From: an uncultured Muribaculaceae bacterium
Lineage (GTDB): Bacteria > Bacteroidota > Bacteroidia > Bacteroidales > Muribaculaceae
Reading direction: 5' to 3'
Assembly (NCBI GenBank): GCA_910579845.1
Contig: CAJTWL010000004.1
Span: forward strand, 1-64,000
Length of the DNA stretch: 64,000 nt
Shown here: piece after piece, positions 44,647 to 53,955 of the stretch
Position numbering within the stretch: the stretch's first letter is position 1
Layout: each line of letters starts with the position of its first letter
Notes under the pieces: model-generated
Databases searched by the model: none
Seen by the model: the letters and a program-made list of their open reading frames with translations, nothing else
Told to the model about the DNA's origin: nothing
Position numbers and translations under genes: made by a program

Positions 44647-46488
44647 TTACATTACTATCAGCTTTTTTGAACTTCTTAGTCCGTCTGCACGTGTCACATC
44701 AAGTATGTATATACCCGGAGCTGAGGGTGCGGTTACTGAAGCCTCGGAATTGCCGGCATCCACTCTGGTTACAGCCGAGCCGTTCATATTATATAGGGTC
44801 AGGGTTTTCATGGCGACGCCTACCGATGTTATATAAAAAGTCTCTCCGGCATTTATCCTTGTCGGAACCGATATCTGAGAGTCGTTGCTCACAATTTCAT
44901 TGACGCCGGAATTTACGCCACCTCCTACAGTGATTGTTTTGGATACAGATATGCCCTTATAAGTGGCGGTAAGTAAGCCGGTGGCAGGTTTTGAACCTGC
45001 GATGAATTTATTATCCCGGCACTCACCAAGTTCGGGTGAACAAGTCAGTGAAAAACCGGTTATATTTTTCTCAACCAGTGCGTCGTACTTATTATAGCCG
45101 AGAACAACAGGAGTAAAGGAGCCGTTTAGCGGGACGTCGATTGAAGGGTGATCAAAGGCGAGCGAAGAAAGTTCTGTCTCGGTATCCGGAGCTGTCGAAA
45201 ATACCATCCATCCATTTGCCACAGCGCGTGGTGAGGATTCAGTAGTTTTGTTTATGATCGCATTGTTGACCATAAGTTCCGCAGAACCTCCGGCATCGAA
45301 ATTCGACATGTTCCAGCAACCGAAGTGACGTGCTATCTCACACATCTTGGATGTGTTGCAACCGGCGGATTTCCCATATACTGGATCAGTCGATTTGTCG
45401 ATAACGATTATGTATAGAGTTTTGCCATCTTCAGAGCATCCATATGCAGTGCGGGAATAGACCTGCGAATTATATGTCTCGTTGCTGTTGTGTTCTGTCA
45501 GTACTCCATGCCGCATCACCAGTGCGTTGCCGCCGATAGCCTGTTCGACTATGGGCGTTATGGATCCATTATATGTCCAGTTGTATTTCAATGTCCCCTC
45601 TGTTCCAATAGGAAGGTTGAGACGCTGCGCGGCTGTTGTGCCTCTGCCGACAATTGCAAGATCATGATTTCCGAGGGTGCCGTGTCCTGCATTTGTCCGA
45701 ACCTCTTTTACTATGAATTTGATATCGTTACCTCCGGTCCATACTTCTCCGGGTGCAAGATCGAGAAGTAATTCAGTTCCGTCTGTGGATCCCTCTTCAA
45801 GTACAAATAACTTGCTGTTGTCGCTTTGTGTAATCTGTTTGTAAGGCATGAATTGCCTGTCTTTGCCATAAAAACTGTTGTACATGCAATATTCGTTGGT
45901 ACGCATACCTTTGTTGCATTGATGTATAGTTGTCTTGTAGGACGTACCCGCTGCCTGAAAAGTGATAGCTGATGTACAATAATCAATGTTCAGGACTTTG
46001 TCATATGAGATGGAAACGACACCGGTGCGCCCCGTTCCTTTATCCCATTTCTCATTAAATTGGTTTGACTCGGTCACCATCTTGCCGTTTCTTACGCTGG
46101 CATTGCGTGTGATTCCGGCGTAAAGGGGATATTCTTTTTGAGTCGGTACTATCCAGAAATTTGCATTAGCCGCTGCCAGCGGGTGATGGTTTGTGGCGTC
46201 AAGACGCTTTGCAGCCGTTACAAGACTTTCCGTCCCTTTGGCTGATTCTTTTGCTACGGTTGTTTCTATACGGTTGTATTGGTTATTGAGATCAACCATA
46301 ACCATATTTACATTCAATGGATAGTCGGGTATGCGTATACGCATATATGTTGTTCCCGGTCCTATTTTGCGCTCAATAATACGTTCGAATTCGTAGCTTT
46401 TGCCACCAAGAGTCATGGTTTCTGCAGATAAGGTGACTGAAAATATTCCGAACGTCAGTAAGAAAGAAATTTTTTTCAAATTAATCAT
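44647..46488 (-). CDS. Exported phosphodiester glycosidase (NAGPA-like) with C-terminal sorting tail
   Basis: 613 aa from the ATG at 46488, the first that gives a clean signal peptide (MINLKKISFLLTFGIFSVTLSA). Residues ~80-420 match the phosphodiester glycosidase family (PF09992, like the human uncovering enzyme): AAANANFWIVP, GRTGVVSISYD, AIGGNALVMRHG, RTAYGCSEDGKTLYIIVID and NFDAGGSAELMVN. Ig-like segments follow. The last ~75 residues (TLYNMNGSAV ... PGIYILDVTRADG) resemble a type IX-style sorting tail. It would cleave sugar-phosphate diesters outside the cell, perhaps from teichoic acids or glycoproteins (inferred). Confidence 0.82.
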   Translation of the reverse strand: MINLKKISFLLTFGIFSVTLSAETMTLGGKSYEFERIIERKIGPGTTYMRIRIPDYPLNVNMVMVDLNNQYNRIETTVAKESAKGTESLVTAAKRLDATNHHPLAAANANFWIVPTQKEYPLYAGITRNASVRNGKMVTESNQFNEKWDKGTGRTGVVSISYDKVLNIDYCTSAITFQAAGTSYKTTIHQCNKGMRTNEYCMYNSFYGKDRQFMPYKQITQSDNSKLFVLEEGSTDGTELLLDLAPGEVWTGGNDIKFIVKEVRTNAGHGTLGNHDLAIVGRGTTAAQRLNLPIGTEGTLKYNWTYNGSITPIVEQAIGGNALVMRHGVLTEHNSNETYNSQVYSRTAYGCSEDGKTLYIIVIDKSTDPVYGKSAGCNTSKMCEIARHFGCWNMSNFDAGGSAELMVNNAIINKTTESSPRAVANGWMVFSTAPDTETELSSLAFDHPSIDVPLNGSFTPVVLGYNKYDALVEKNITGFSLTCSPELGECRDNKFIAGSKPATGLLTATYKGISVSKTITVGGGVNSGVNEIVSNDSQISVPTRINAGETFYITSVGVAMKTLTLYNMNGSAVTRVDAGNSEASVTAPSAPGIYILDVTRADGLRSSKKLIVM

Positions 46489-46508
46489 GGTGATTCGGTT
46501 TGTTATTT

Positions 46509-46539
46509 CAAAGTTAGTGTAAAATAAGATGATATCAAA
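46509..46539 (-). promoter_or_regulatory. Promoter of the phosphodiester glycosidase gene
   Basis: On the minus strand, TTTG (46536-46539) and TAACTTTG (46509-46516) are 19 nt apart, a full Bacteroidetes promoter. It drives the leftward genes and sits back-to-back with the promoter of the TonB-dependent receptor. Confidence 0.8.
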
Positions 46540-46561
46540 ATAAAAATCCCCTAAAATGAGG

Positions 46562-46593
46562 ATTGTGACGGTATGAATCAATTATTAAATTTG
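46562..46593 (+). promoter_or_regulatory. Promoter of the TonB-dependent receptor gene
   Basis: ATTG (46562-46565) and TAAATTTG (46586-46593) are 20 nt apart. The leader to the ATG at 46610 would be only about 10 nt. Confidence 0.7.
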
Positions 46594-46609
46594 CGACAAA
46601 TTACCATAA

Positions 46610-48850
46610 ATGTCAATATCCGCTTTATTTATATTTCTGGCTTCCGCTTCAACCGGCTACCTTGTCACAGAAAATGGGAGTGATACTCTAGTGTCACAAC
46701 TGTCGGATCTTAATGTGATTGCTCTCAAACAGGAATCCCAATTAAGAAATGAAGCGGTTTCTGCGACTTTGATAGGAACCTCTGCTATCGAGAGGCTAAA
46801 TGCTGTGTCATTGAAGGGGGTATCGGATGCAGTGCCTAATTTTTATATGCCTGATTATGGATCAAGAGTGACATCTTCAATTTATGTCCGGGGAATAGGT
46901 GCGCGTATGGATCAGCCTGCAGTAGGTCTTAATGTCGACAATGTATCTCTTTTGAATAAGAATGCATTTGATTTTGATGTGGCGGATATCGAATCTGTGG
47001 AGATGCTGCGTGGTCCCCAATCAACATTATACGGCAGAAACACAATGGGCGGATTGATAAGTATACGCACTCTTTCACCTATGAGATGGCAAGGATGGAG
47101 GGTGATGGCGTCTCTTGCGACTCATGATGATTATCGCGCTTCTGTAGGATGGTATCATAAGTTCAGAGATAATTTCGCAACATCCGTATCAGGAAATTTC
47201 TCATATCTCGGTGGCTTTTATAAGAATCTTTACAATAACCGTAAGCTTGACAAAGAAGGAAGCGGAGGATTGAGAGTCAGAAACAACTGGCGGATATCCG
47301 ACAGATGGTATCTCCAGAATGTGCTCGCATCATCAATACTCCGACAAGGCGGGTATCCCTATCAATACATTGAAACCGGTGAGATAAATTATAATGACAC
47401 ATGTTTTTACCGAAGATTTCTGTTAAATGACGGATTAAGTCTTAATTACCGGGGTAATAATATGAATCTTACTTCTGTTACAAGTGTTCAGTATCTTAAT
47501 GACAATTTAACACTTGATCAGGATTTCAGACCGTTGCCTTATTTTACTTTGACGCAGAAACAGCAGGATATTGCTGTCACGGAGGATATTTTTGCCCGTG
47601 GTGAGAAAGGTGATGGTAAATATCAATGGCTTGCGGGTATATTCGGATTTTATAAACATTTGAACATGCAGGCTCCGGTCCTGTTCAAGGATGAAGGTAT
47701 CAGAAGCCTGATAGAATCACACCGAAACGAGTCTAATCCATCTTATCCCATTTCATGGAATTCAAGGGAATTTCCTCTTAACAGCGACTTTGAAATGCCT
47801 GTAGGGGGGGGCTCTTTATATCACGAATCTAAATTTCGTGTTGGAAGTTTCGATCTTACAGCAGGTATAAGGCTTGAATTCGAGGAATCCAGGCTTCGGT
47901 ATCATAGTCAGTGCCTTACAGGTTACGAAATATGGGATAATTCGGTTCCGGGTGTCTCAAAACCTTATCGTAATGTCAAAATTGATATAAATGAGAAGGG
48001 AGAAATTGTAAGAAGATATTTTAACTGGATGCCTAAAATAAATGTTTTATGGCATTTGCCTGAAAATTATGGGAATATCTATGCATCTGTTACAAAAGGC
48101 TATAAATCCGGAGGGTTTAATACACAGATGTTCAGTGATGTGCTCCAACAGAGACTCATGTATGTCATGGGAATCGGGTTTCAGTACGATGTGGATAAGA
48201 TTGTCGGTTATCGCCCCGAATACAGCTGGAATTATGAAATAGGCAGTCATCTGTCTTTTATTGAAGGCAAACTGACAGGAGATCTGGCTTTGTTTTTTAT
48301 TGACTGCAGGGATCAGCAGTTGACGGTGTTCCCTTCGGGAACTACTACCGGAAGGCTTATGACCAATGCCGGGAAAACGCGTAGTATAGGTGGGGAGATC
48401 TCGTTGAACTATATCGCTGCCGATTGGCTTCAGCTAAACGGTAGCCTCGGTTATACAGATGCGAGGTTTGTTGAGTATTACAATGGTATCGAGGATTTTA
48501 AGAATAAGTTTCTGCCATATGTGCCTAATACCACATTGTTTTTACAGGGCGTGTTTACGAAGGAATTTACAAGTGGTATTATTAAAAATTTATCAATGGA
48601 TATTAATTTCCGAAACACAGGAAGAATATACTGGAATGAGAGTAACATCAGAAAACAGAATGCATATTCATTGTTAGGTGCAGGTGTACAGGTCGGATTT
48701 GATAATTTTGAGATCTCGATATGGGGGAAGAATCTTACCGGAACCAAATACGACATCTTTTATTTTATGTCTATGGGAAACGAGTTTGTGCAGCGTGGCC
48801 GTCCTTGGCAGATAGGTGCGACTCTGCGCTTCTCGATCACTCAACAATAA
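46610..48850 (+). CDS. TonB-dependent outer-membrane receptor
   Basis: 746 aa. A short hydrophobic N-terminus (MSISALFIFLASASTGYLV) serves as signal peptide. The plug (~30-165) holds SSIYVRGIGARMDQPAVGL and the signature VEMLRGPQSTLYGRNTMGG. A 22-strand-type barrel follows, ending in aromatic Phe (ATLRFSITQQ). There is no carboxypeptidase-like or STN domain and no SusD partner, so it resembles a siderophore/cofactor-type receptor rather than SusC. A run of eight G at 47804-47811 lies in frame at PVGGGSLYHE. A lipoprotein gene follows after 51 nt. Confidence 0.9.
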   Translation: MSISALFIFLASASTGYLVTENGSDTLVSQLSDLNVIALKQESQLRNEAVSATLIGTSAIERLNAVSLKGVSDAVPNFYMPDYGSRVTSSIYVRGIGARMDQPAVGLNVDNVSLLNKNAFDFDVADIESVEMLRGPQSTLYGRNTMGGLISIRTLSPMRWQGWRVMASLATHDDYRASVGWYHKFRDNFATSVSGNFSYLGGFYKNLYNNRKLDKEGSGGLRVRNNWRISDRWYLQNVLASSILRQGGYPYQYIETGEINYNDTCFYRRFLLNDGLSLNYRGNNMNLTSVTSVQYLNDNLTLDQDFRPLPYFTLTQKQQDIAVTEDIFARGEKGDGKYQWLAGIFGFYKHLNMQAPVLFKDEGIRSLIESHRNESNPSYPISWNSREFPLNSDFEMPVGGGSLYHESKFRVGSFDLTAGIRLEFEESRLRYHSQCLTGYEIWDNSVPGVSKPYRNVKIDINEKGEIVRRYFNWMPKINVLWHLPENYGNIYASVTKGYKSGGFNTQMFSDVLQQRLMYVMGIGFQYDVDKIVGYRPEYSWNYEIGSHLSFIEGKLTGDLALFFIDCRDQQLTVFPSGTTTGRLMTNAGKTRSIGGEISLNYIAADWLQLNGSLGYTDARFVEYYNGIEDFKNKFLPYVPNTTLFLQGVFTKEFTSGIIKNLSMDINFRNTGRIYWNESNIRKQNAYSLLGAGVQVGFDNFEISIWGKNLTGTKYDIFYFMSMGNEFVQRGRPWQIGATLRFSITQQ

Positions 48851-48901
48851 TATGTGTCAGCTAACGTTGAAATATTGTTAAATGCTATAAATTGAAATTG
48901 T

Positions 48902-49819
48902 ATGAAAAAATCATTGTTTTTTTGTTTGGCTATAGTGTCTCTGCTGTTTTCGGCATGTTCTGGTAGTGAAACATCTGCGGAATATAACTACAATATTCCT
49001 ATATTGAATTATGTAACCAGCGTAGACGGCAGCGGAGAACCTGTGATCAGTGGATCGTATTACAACTATAAGATGGATATGGTATCTTCTACAATGGAGG
49101 TATCAGCTCAGATCGGTACCGGAACCAACAGCACGGTCAAATTCACAACAAGCTCTCTACCGTTTAAACCGTTATACTTTAATCTGTCGGGAGCTATTTA
49201 TGAAATAATACAGTCTGAGTCCTTCCTTGCAGGTAAAACGGACGATGGAGATCCGATCAACCAGTTCAACTGTGAACTTACATCTATAGTCAACACTCCT
49301 CCGATTATTGCGGGTTTGCCAGAACTTAAACTGCCGACAACCAAGTATACATTCATGCAGTATTACATCGGTACAAAATATTATGTGCGTACATTATGGA
49401 ATGATCTGACTTTCGATGGCAGCACAAGCACAACATCGCCTATGGGATCTTATGCCACCGACGATGTGCAATATCGAGTTGTCATAAATGTCAAGGAGAA
49501 TAAGGCGACTGTGATCCTTTATGATTGTAAGTTCAATGAAAGTATGCCTTCTATAAGTAATATCGTTCTGAAAGACCTTCCGATAACATTCTCCAATTAT
49601 GGATACAGTATCAAGGGTACGAACGTTACTCCTTATATTTATGAAGGTGGAGAAGGCACTCCCAATAATAAGTATATTTTCAATAGCTTCGAATTCAATT
49701 CCAACGGAGACTTCAGTAAAGCCAACTGTGATTATGAAGTCATGGGTGGCGCCCTCAAAGGAAACTTCAGCGGCAGTTGCCTGAAAACAGCTAAGGAATT
49801 GCAAGAGGATAAAGAATGA
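48902..49819 (+). CDS. Lipoprotein of unknown function (calycin-like)
   Basis: 305 aa. The lipobox SLLFSACSGSE marks a lipoprotein. The rest is beta-rich, with two related halves containing YKMDMVSSTMEVSAQ and YRVVINVKENKATVILYDCKF. This resembles calycin/lipocalin-like domains of DUF4840-type Bacteroidales lipoproteins, but I cannot assign the family firmly. It sits right after the TonB-dependent receptor and is likely co-transcribed, so it may be its surface ligand-binding partner. Confidence 0.65.
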   Translation: MKKSLFFCLAIVSLLFSACSGSETSAEYNYNIPILNYVTSVDGSGEPVISGSYYNYKMDMVSSTMEVSAQIGTGTNSTVKFTTSSLPFKPLYFNLSGAIYEIIQSESFLAGKTDDGDPINQFNCELTSIVNTPPIIAGLPELKLPTTKYTFMQYYIGTKYYVRTLWNDLTFDGSTSTTSPMGSYATDDVQYRVVINVKENKATVILYDCKFNESMPSISNIVLKDLPITFSNYGYSIKGTNVTPYIYEGGEGTPNNKYIFNSFEFNSNGDFSKANCDYEVMGGALKGNFSGSCLKTAKELQEDKE

Positions 49820-49889
49820 AGACCCGGTAATGGTTTGGAATTATTATTCCCTTAAATATGACGGGAATATAATAAGGTCATACATTGTA

Positions 49890-49940
49890 ATTAAAAAGAT
49901 TCCGTCACATTTTTTTGTGACGGAATCTTTTTAATTACGC
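49890..49940 (+). terminator. Strong terminator before the respiratory operon
   Basis: A 20-bp perfect stem (49890-49909 with 49916-49935) with A-rich and T-rich flanks. It can act in both directions and separates the receptor-lipoprotein unit from the nuo operon. The rest of the 316-nt gap holds the nuo promoter and leader; no other gene was seen. Confidence 0.85.
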
Positions 49941-50019
49941 ATATGCCGCCCTGCGGTCTCAAGAATGATAAATTATATGTGTCGTCAGATGGAATATGGT
50001 GAAATATGCTATAAAAGAA

Positions 50020-50051
50020 TTTGTCATATTAATAAAATTTAACTACCTTTG
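50020..50051 (+). promoter_or_regulatory. Promoter of the nuo-atp operon
   Basis: TTTG (50020-50023) and TACCTTTG (50044-50051) are 20 nt apart, matching both consensus boxes exactly. Transcription would start near 50058, leaving a leader of about 78 nt before nuoA. No second promoter with this quality was seen up to the end of the window. Confidence 0.85.
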
Positions 50052-50135
50052 CAAGCGTATATTGCTGAATTTATAGGTAATTCAGACTGTAATCCAATAA
50101 CAATAACCGAATAACTAATTAAACTCTAAAGATAT

Positions 50136-50507
50136 ATGACTCAATTGCTGGCAATAGGCAATGGCGCTTTGTCAATAACCGCGGTACTTACAGGTATAGG
50201 TCTGGTTTTTGCGGCTCTGTTGATAGCCAAATTGATTTCTCCCCGATCTTTCACAGTCAGAAAATCAGAACCGTATGAGTGCGGTATCCCGACAAGGGGA
50301 GAATCGATGATTCAGTTTAAAGCTGGATATTACATCTTTGCAATTTTGTTCCTTGTGTTTGACGTTGAGACAATCTTTCTCTGGCCTTGGTCGGTTGTTA
50401 TGAAGAGTCTTGGAGTACAAGGTATTCTTTGTATTGCAATTTTCATGTTTGTGTTGATCTTAGGACTTGCATATGCTTGGAAGAAAGGAGCTCTGAAATG
50501 GGAATAG
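50136..50507 (+). CDS. nuoA: NADH-quinone oxidoreductase subunit A
   Basis: 123 aa with three membrane helices. It is a small core subunit at the junction of complex I's membrane and peripheral arms. Conserved features are the loop YECGIPTRGES and the acidic helix LVFDVETIFLWPW. It is the first gene of the operon; its 3' end overlaps nuoB by 10 nt. Confidence 0.95.
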   Translation: MTQLLAIGNGALSITAVLTGIGLVFAALLIAKLISPRSFTVRKSEPYECGIPTRGESMIQFKAGYYIFAILFLVFDVETIFLWPWSVVMKSLGVQGILCIAIFMFVLILGLAYAWKKGALKWE

Positions 50508-51112
50508 ACAGTATTAAAAGCATGAAGCGTGAAGACTTCAAGGATAATGAATATATTGATAAGCTTGTAGAGGAACTCAATGCATCCGGCGCGAATGTGG
50601 TGGTCGGTAAACTTGATCAGTTAATCGACTGGGGTATATCCAACTCATTGTGGCCGCTTTGCTTTGGTACAAGTTGTTGTGCCATTGAGTTTATGAGTCT
50701 TGGCGCAGCGCGTTATGACATGGCACGTTTCGGTTTTGAGGTTGCTCGAAACTCTCCTCGACAGGCAGACTATATAATGGTTCAGGGAACAATTGTTCAT
50801 CGTATGGCTCCGGCAATGCTTCGTCTTTATGAGCAGCTCGCAGAACCCAAATACGTAATTGCCTGTGGCGGATGTGCCGTTTCAGGAGGTCCGTTCAAGA
50901 ATTCATATTGTGTTGTTCCCGGAGTTGAAAAGATTCTACCTGTAGATGTGTATATTCCAGGTTGCCCTCCACGCCCGGAGGCAATGTTTTATGGTCTGAT
51001 GCAGTTGCAGCGTAAAATCAAAGTTCAGAAATTCTTCGGAGGTGTAAACCGCAAGGAGAAGATCGAGGAATTTTTTGCAGCTCATCCCGAAGAGAAGGAA
51101 GAGATAGGATAA
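50498..51112 (+). CDS. nuoB: NADH-quinone oxidoreductase subunit B
   Basis: 204 aa from the ATG at 50498, inside the nuoA end and preceded by an AAGGAG Shine-Dalgarno. A 37-codon upstream extension has no support. It carries the N2 4Fe-4S cluster ligands: the adjacent cysteines in GTSCCAIEF, CGGCAVSGG and PGCPPRPEA. It passes electrons to quinone at the base of the peripheral arm. Confidence 0.95.
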   Translation: MGIDSIKSMKREDFKDNEYIDKLVEELNASGANVVVGKLDQLIDWGISNSLWPLCFGTSCCAIEFMSLGAARYDMARFGFEVARNSPRQADYIMVQGTIVHRMAPAMLRLYEQLAEPKYVIACGGCAVSGGPFKNSYCVVPGVEKILPVDVYIPGCPPRPEAMFYGLMQLQRKIKVQKFFGGVNRKEKIEEFFAAHPEEKEEIG

Positions 51113-51144
51113 AAGATATCATGATTAGAAGAAAGTGATTAATA

Positions 51145-52776
51145 ATGAGTGATATTAAGACTATAATCAGCAACGTATGCCCATCGGTCACGTTTGAGGA
51201 AAGCGATGGATTGCTTATCAATGTTCCGGAAAAGGACTGGCATGCATTTGCCATACATCTGAAGGATGACAAGGAGCTTGATTTTGATGTCCTGACCGCG
51301 GTGGTAGGTATGGATTGGAAAGACAGCATAGGAGTGATCTACTATCTTACATCTACATCCCACGACTGGAATGTCATTGCGGTAAAAGTGGTTTGCGAAG
51401 ATCGCGAAAATGCATATATACACACTGTAAGCGATTTGTGGAAAGTGGCGAATTTCCAGGAGAGAGAGGTATATGATATGTTTGGAATCAAATTTATCAA
51501 CCATCCTGATATGCGCCGTTTCTTCCTTCGTAACGACTGGGTTGGACATCCCCTTAGAAAAGATTATGACGCGAATCCCGAATTGAATCCTATTCGTCTT
51601 GACGATGAGATAAATGAGGATGATTCGCGAATTTTTACGTTAGACGATAATGGTAAGGTTGTTGAAACCCCGACAAAGGTTTTCAATGAAGATGACTATG
51701 TTGTGAATATCGGTCCGCAGCATCCTTCCACACACGGTGTAATGCGTTTCCGCACATCACTCGATGGAGAGGTGATCAAGAAAGTGGATATAACATCCGG
51801 ATATATACATCGTGGTATAGAGAAACTTACCGAGGGTCTTACGTATCCGCAGATTCTTCATTTTACGGATCGGATGGACTATATGTCCGCGCATCAGAAC
51901 CGTCACTGCCTATGTATGTGCATTGAGAAGGCTCTTGGTGTGGAAGTGCCTCGACGCGCACAGGTAATACGTACAATGATGGATGAATTGATGCGTATAT
52001 CTTCCCATCTTCTCGCATTCGGATGTACGGCGATGGATATGGGAGCCACAACAGCATTTTTCTATGGATTCCGTGAACGAGAGTTGGTCCTGGATATCTT
52101 CGAGAAGACATGTGGCGCCCGTATGTCTATGAACTATAATGTTATCGGTGGTGTGATAGCGGATCTTCATCCTGACTTCGTAAAGGATGTCAAACATCTC
52201 ATCGAGATAATGCCTTCCCGTCTCAAAGAATATCACAAATTGTTTACCGGTAACCTGATTGCCAAGAACCGTATGAAAGGTATCGGTATCCTGTCAAAAG
52301 AGAATGCAGTCAATTATGCTGTTACCGGTCCCAGTGGACGTGGTTCGAATTGGAGTTGTGACTGCCGTAAGAAGCATCCGTATGCTGTATATGACGAAGT
52401 GGAGTTTGATGAGGTTCTCGAGACAGGCTGTGATTCTTATTCACGTTATCTGGTGCGTATGAAGGAGATCGAGCAGAGTTGCCGTATTCTCGAACAACTC
52501 GTAGACAAGATTCCCGAAGGTGATATCAGAGCTCAGGTTCCTAAGATCATAAAGCTCCCTGCCGGAAGATGGTATCAGCAGGTTGAGGCAAGCCGAGGCA
52601 CATTTGGTGTATATATCGAATCCACCGGAGAGAAGACTCCATTCCGCGTGCATTTCCAAAGTCCGTGCTTCAATCTTGTAGGAGTAATGGATCTTTGTTG
52701 CACCGGATTTATGATTGCCGACCTTATCACTATCGGTGCCGCTCTTGATTTTGTGATTCCGGATATCGACCGATAA
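51145..52776 (+). CDS. nuoCD: NADH-quinone oxidoreductase fused subunit C/D
   Basis: 543 aa. The N-terminal ~170 residues are the 30-kDa NuoC domain (DFDVLTAVVGMDW, REVYDMFGIKF, LRKDYD). From about residue 185 the 49-kDa NuoD domain follows (QHPSTHGVMRF, SGYIHRGIEKLTEG, ending LDFVIPDIDR). NuoD contributes to the quinone site. The fusion is standard in Bacteroidetes. The genes usual after nuoD in other phyla, nuoE, nuoF and nuoG, are absent; nuoH comes next. Confidence 0.95.
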   Translation: MSDIKTIISNVCPSVTFEESDGLLINVPEKDWHAFAIHLKDDKELDFDVLTAVVGMDWKDSIGVIYYLTSTSHDWNVIAVKVVCEDRENAYIHTVSDLWKVANFQEREVYDMFGIKFINHPDMRRFFLRNDWVGHPLRKDYDANPELNPIRLDDEINEDDSRIFTLDDNGKVVETPTKVFNEDDYVVNIGPQHPSTHGVMRFRTSLDGEVIKKVDITSGYIHRGIEKLTEGLTYPQILHFTDRMDYMSAHQNRHCLCMCIEKALGVEVPRRAQVIRTMMDELMRISSHLLAFGCTAMDMGATTAFFYGFRERELVLDIFEKTCGARMSMNYNVIGGVIADLHPDFVKDVKHLIEIMPSRLKEYHKLFTGNLIAKNRMKGIGILSKENAVNYAVTGPSGRGSNWSCDCRKKHPYAVYDEVEFDEVLETGCDSYSRYLVRMKEIEQSCRILEQLVDKIPEGDIRAQVPKIIKLPAGRWYQQVEASRGTFGVYIESTGEKTPFRVHFQSPCFNLVGVMDLCCTGFMIADLITIGAALDFVIPDIDR

Positions 52777-52824
52777 GCTATTAAATAAATTGAAACAACA
52801 ATAATCCGAACATATATAGACATT

Positions 52825-53901
52825 ATGTTTAATTTTGGAAACTGGACATCAGCATTCAATGAGCTACTTCTTGGATTTATGCCTGAATGGGGAGCTGTAT
52901 TGCTTGAGTGCGTGTTAATCGGTGTGCTGGTGCTATTGGCTTATACAGTGCTGGCGCTTTTCTATATTCTTTACGAACGTAAGCTTTGTGCATGGTTCCA
53001 ATGCCGTCTCGGTCCGATGCGTGTCGGTAAATGGGGGTTGCTCCAAGTTTTCGCCGATATGTTCAAGATTTTGATTAAGGAACTTATATGTCTGAAAGGA
53101 ACAGACCGTTTCCTTTTCAAACTTGCTCCTTATATCATAATAACATCATCCGTGACTATGCTTGCATGTCTGCCATGGGGTAATGGTCTTCAGATAATTG
53201 ACTGGAATATCGGAATATTTTTTATACTTGCCGTATCATCGGTAGGTGTCCTCGGTATATTGCTTGCAGGATGGTCTTCAAATAACAAGTATACATTGAT
53301 TGGTGCTATGCGTAGTGGAGCCCAGATGATAAGCTATGAATTGTCATTGGGTTTATCTCTGATTACAATCTGTGTTTTTGCAGGTACCATGAATATAACC
53401 GAGCTTGTAAATGCGCAGAATAATGCCTGGTTCATTTTCAGCGGGCATATTCCTGCGATAATAGCTTTTATAATTTATGTTATTGCCGCTACAGCCGAAA
53501 CCAACCGCGGTCCGTTTGACCTTCCTGAGGCAGAGCACGAGTTGACAGCCGGATATCATACAGAGTATTCCGGTATTCATTTCGGATTCTTCTATCTGGC
53601 TGAATATCTGAATCTGTTTATCGTTTCAGGTATAGCGAGTCTTATGTTTCTCGGCGGATGGATGCCTCTGCATATTCCTGGATGGGAAGGCTTTAATGAA
53701 GTAATGAACTGTATCCCGTCAATTGTATGGTTCCTTGCAAAGGCATTCTTTATTTCATTCGTAATAATTTGGTTCAAATGGACTTTCCCTCGTGTAAGAA
53801 TCGATCAGATGCTTTCATTCGAGTGGAAATACCTTATGCCGTTCTCCCTGGTTAACCTTGTACTGATGACAGTATGTGTTGCCCTTGGCTGGCATTTCTA
53901 A
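52825..53901 (+). CDS. nuoH: NADH-quinone oxidoreductase subunit H
   Basis: 358 aa with about eight membrane helices. It forms the membrane part of the quinone chamber. Signatures are YERKLCAWFQCRLGPMRVG, ETNRGPFDLPEAEHELTAGY and the C-terminal WTFPRVRIDQML. It is followed after 54 nt not by nuoI but by atpD, with no terminator or promoter visible in the gap. Confidence 0.95.
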   Translation: MFNFGNWTSAFNELLLGFMPEWGAVLLECVLIGVLVLLAYTVLALFYILYERKLCAWFQCRLGPMRVGKWGLLQVFADMFKILIKELICLKGTDRFLFKLAPYIIITSSVTMLACLPWGNGLQIIDWNIGIFFILAVSSVGVLGILLAGWSSNNKYTLIGAMRSGAQMISYELSLGLSLITICVFAGTMNITELVNAQNNAWFIFSGHIPAIIAFIIYVIAATAETNRGPFDLPEAEHELTAGYHTEYSGIHFGFFYLAEYLNLFIVSGIASLMFLGGWMPLHIPGWEGFNEVMNCIPSIVWFLAKAFFISFVIIWFKWTFPRVRIDQMLSFEWKYLMPFSLVNLVLMTVCVALGWHF

Positions 53902-53955
53902 AAAGTAAGATAATTAACCTCCACAGAATATACTAAAGAAATACAACACAATAAT

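Noticed and set aside
49394..49804. 136-codon antisense frame over the lipoprotein gene
   Set aside because: The sense gene has a lipobox and a regular beta pattern; the antisense frame has neither signal nor domain.
51018..51549. Antisense frames over the nuoB end and nuoCD start
   Set aside because: They are opposite highly conserved complex I subunits; no domain or promoter was seen.
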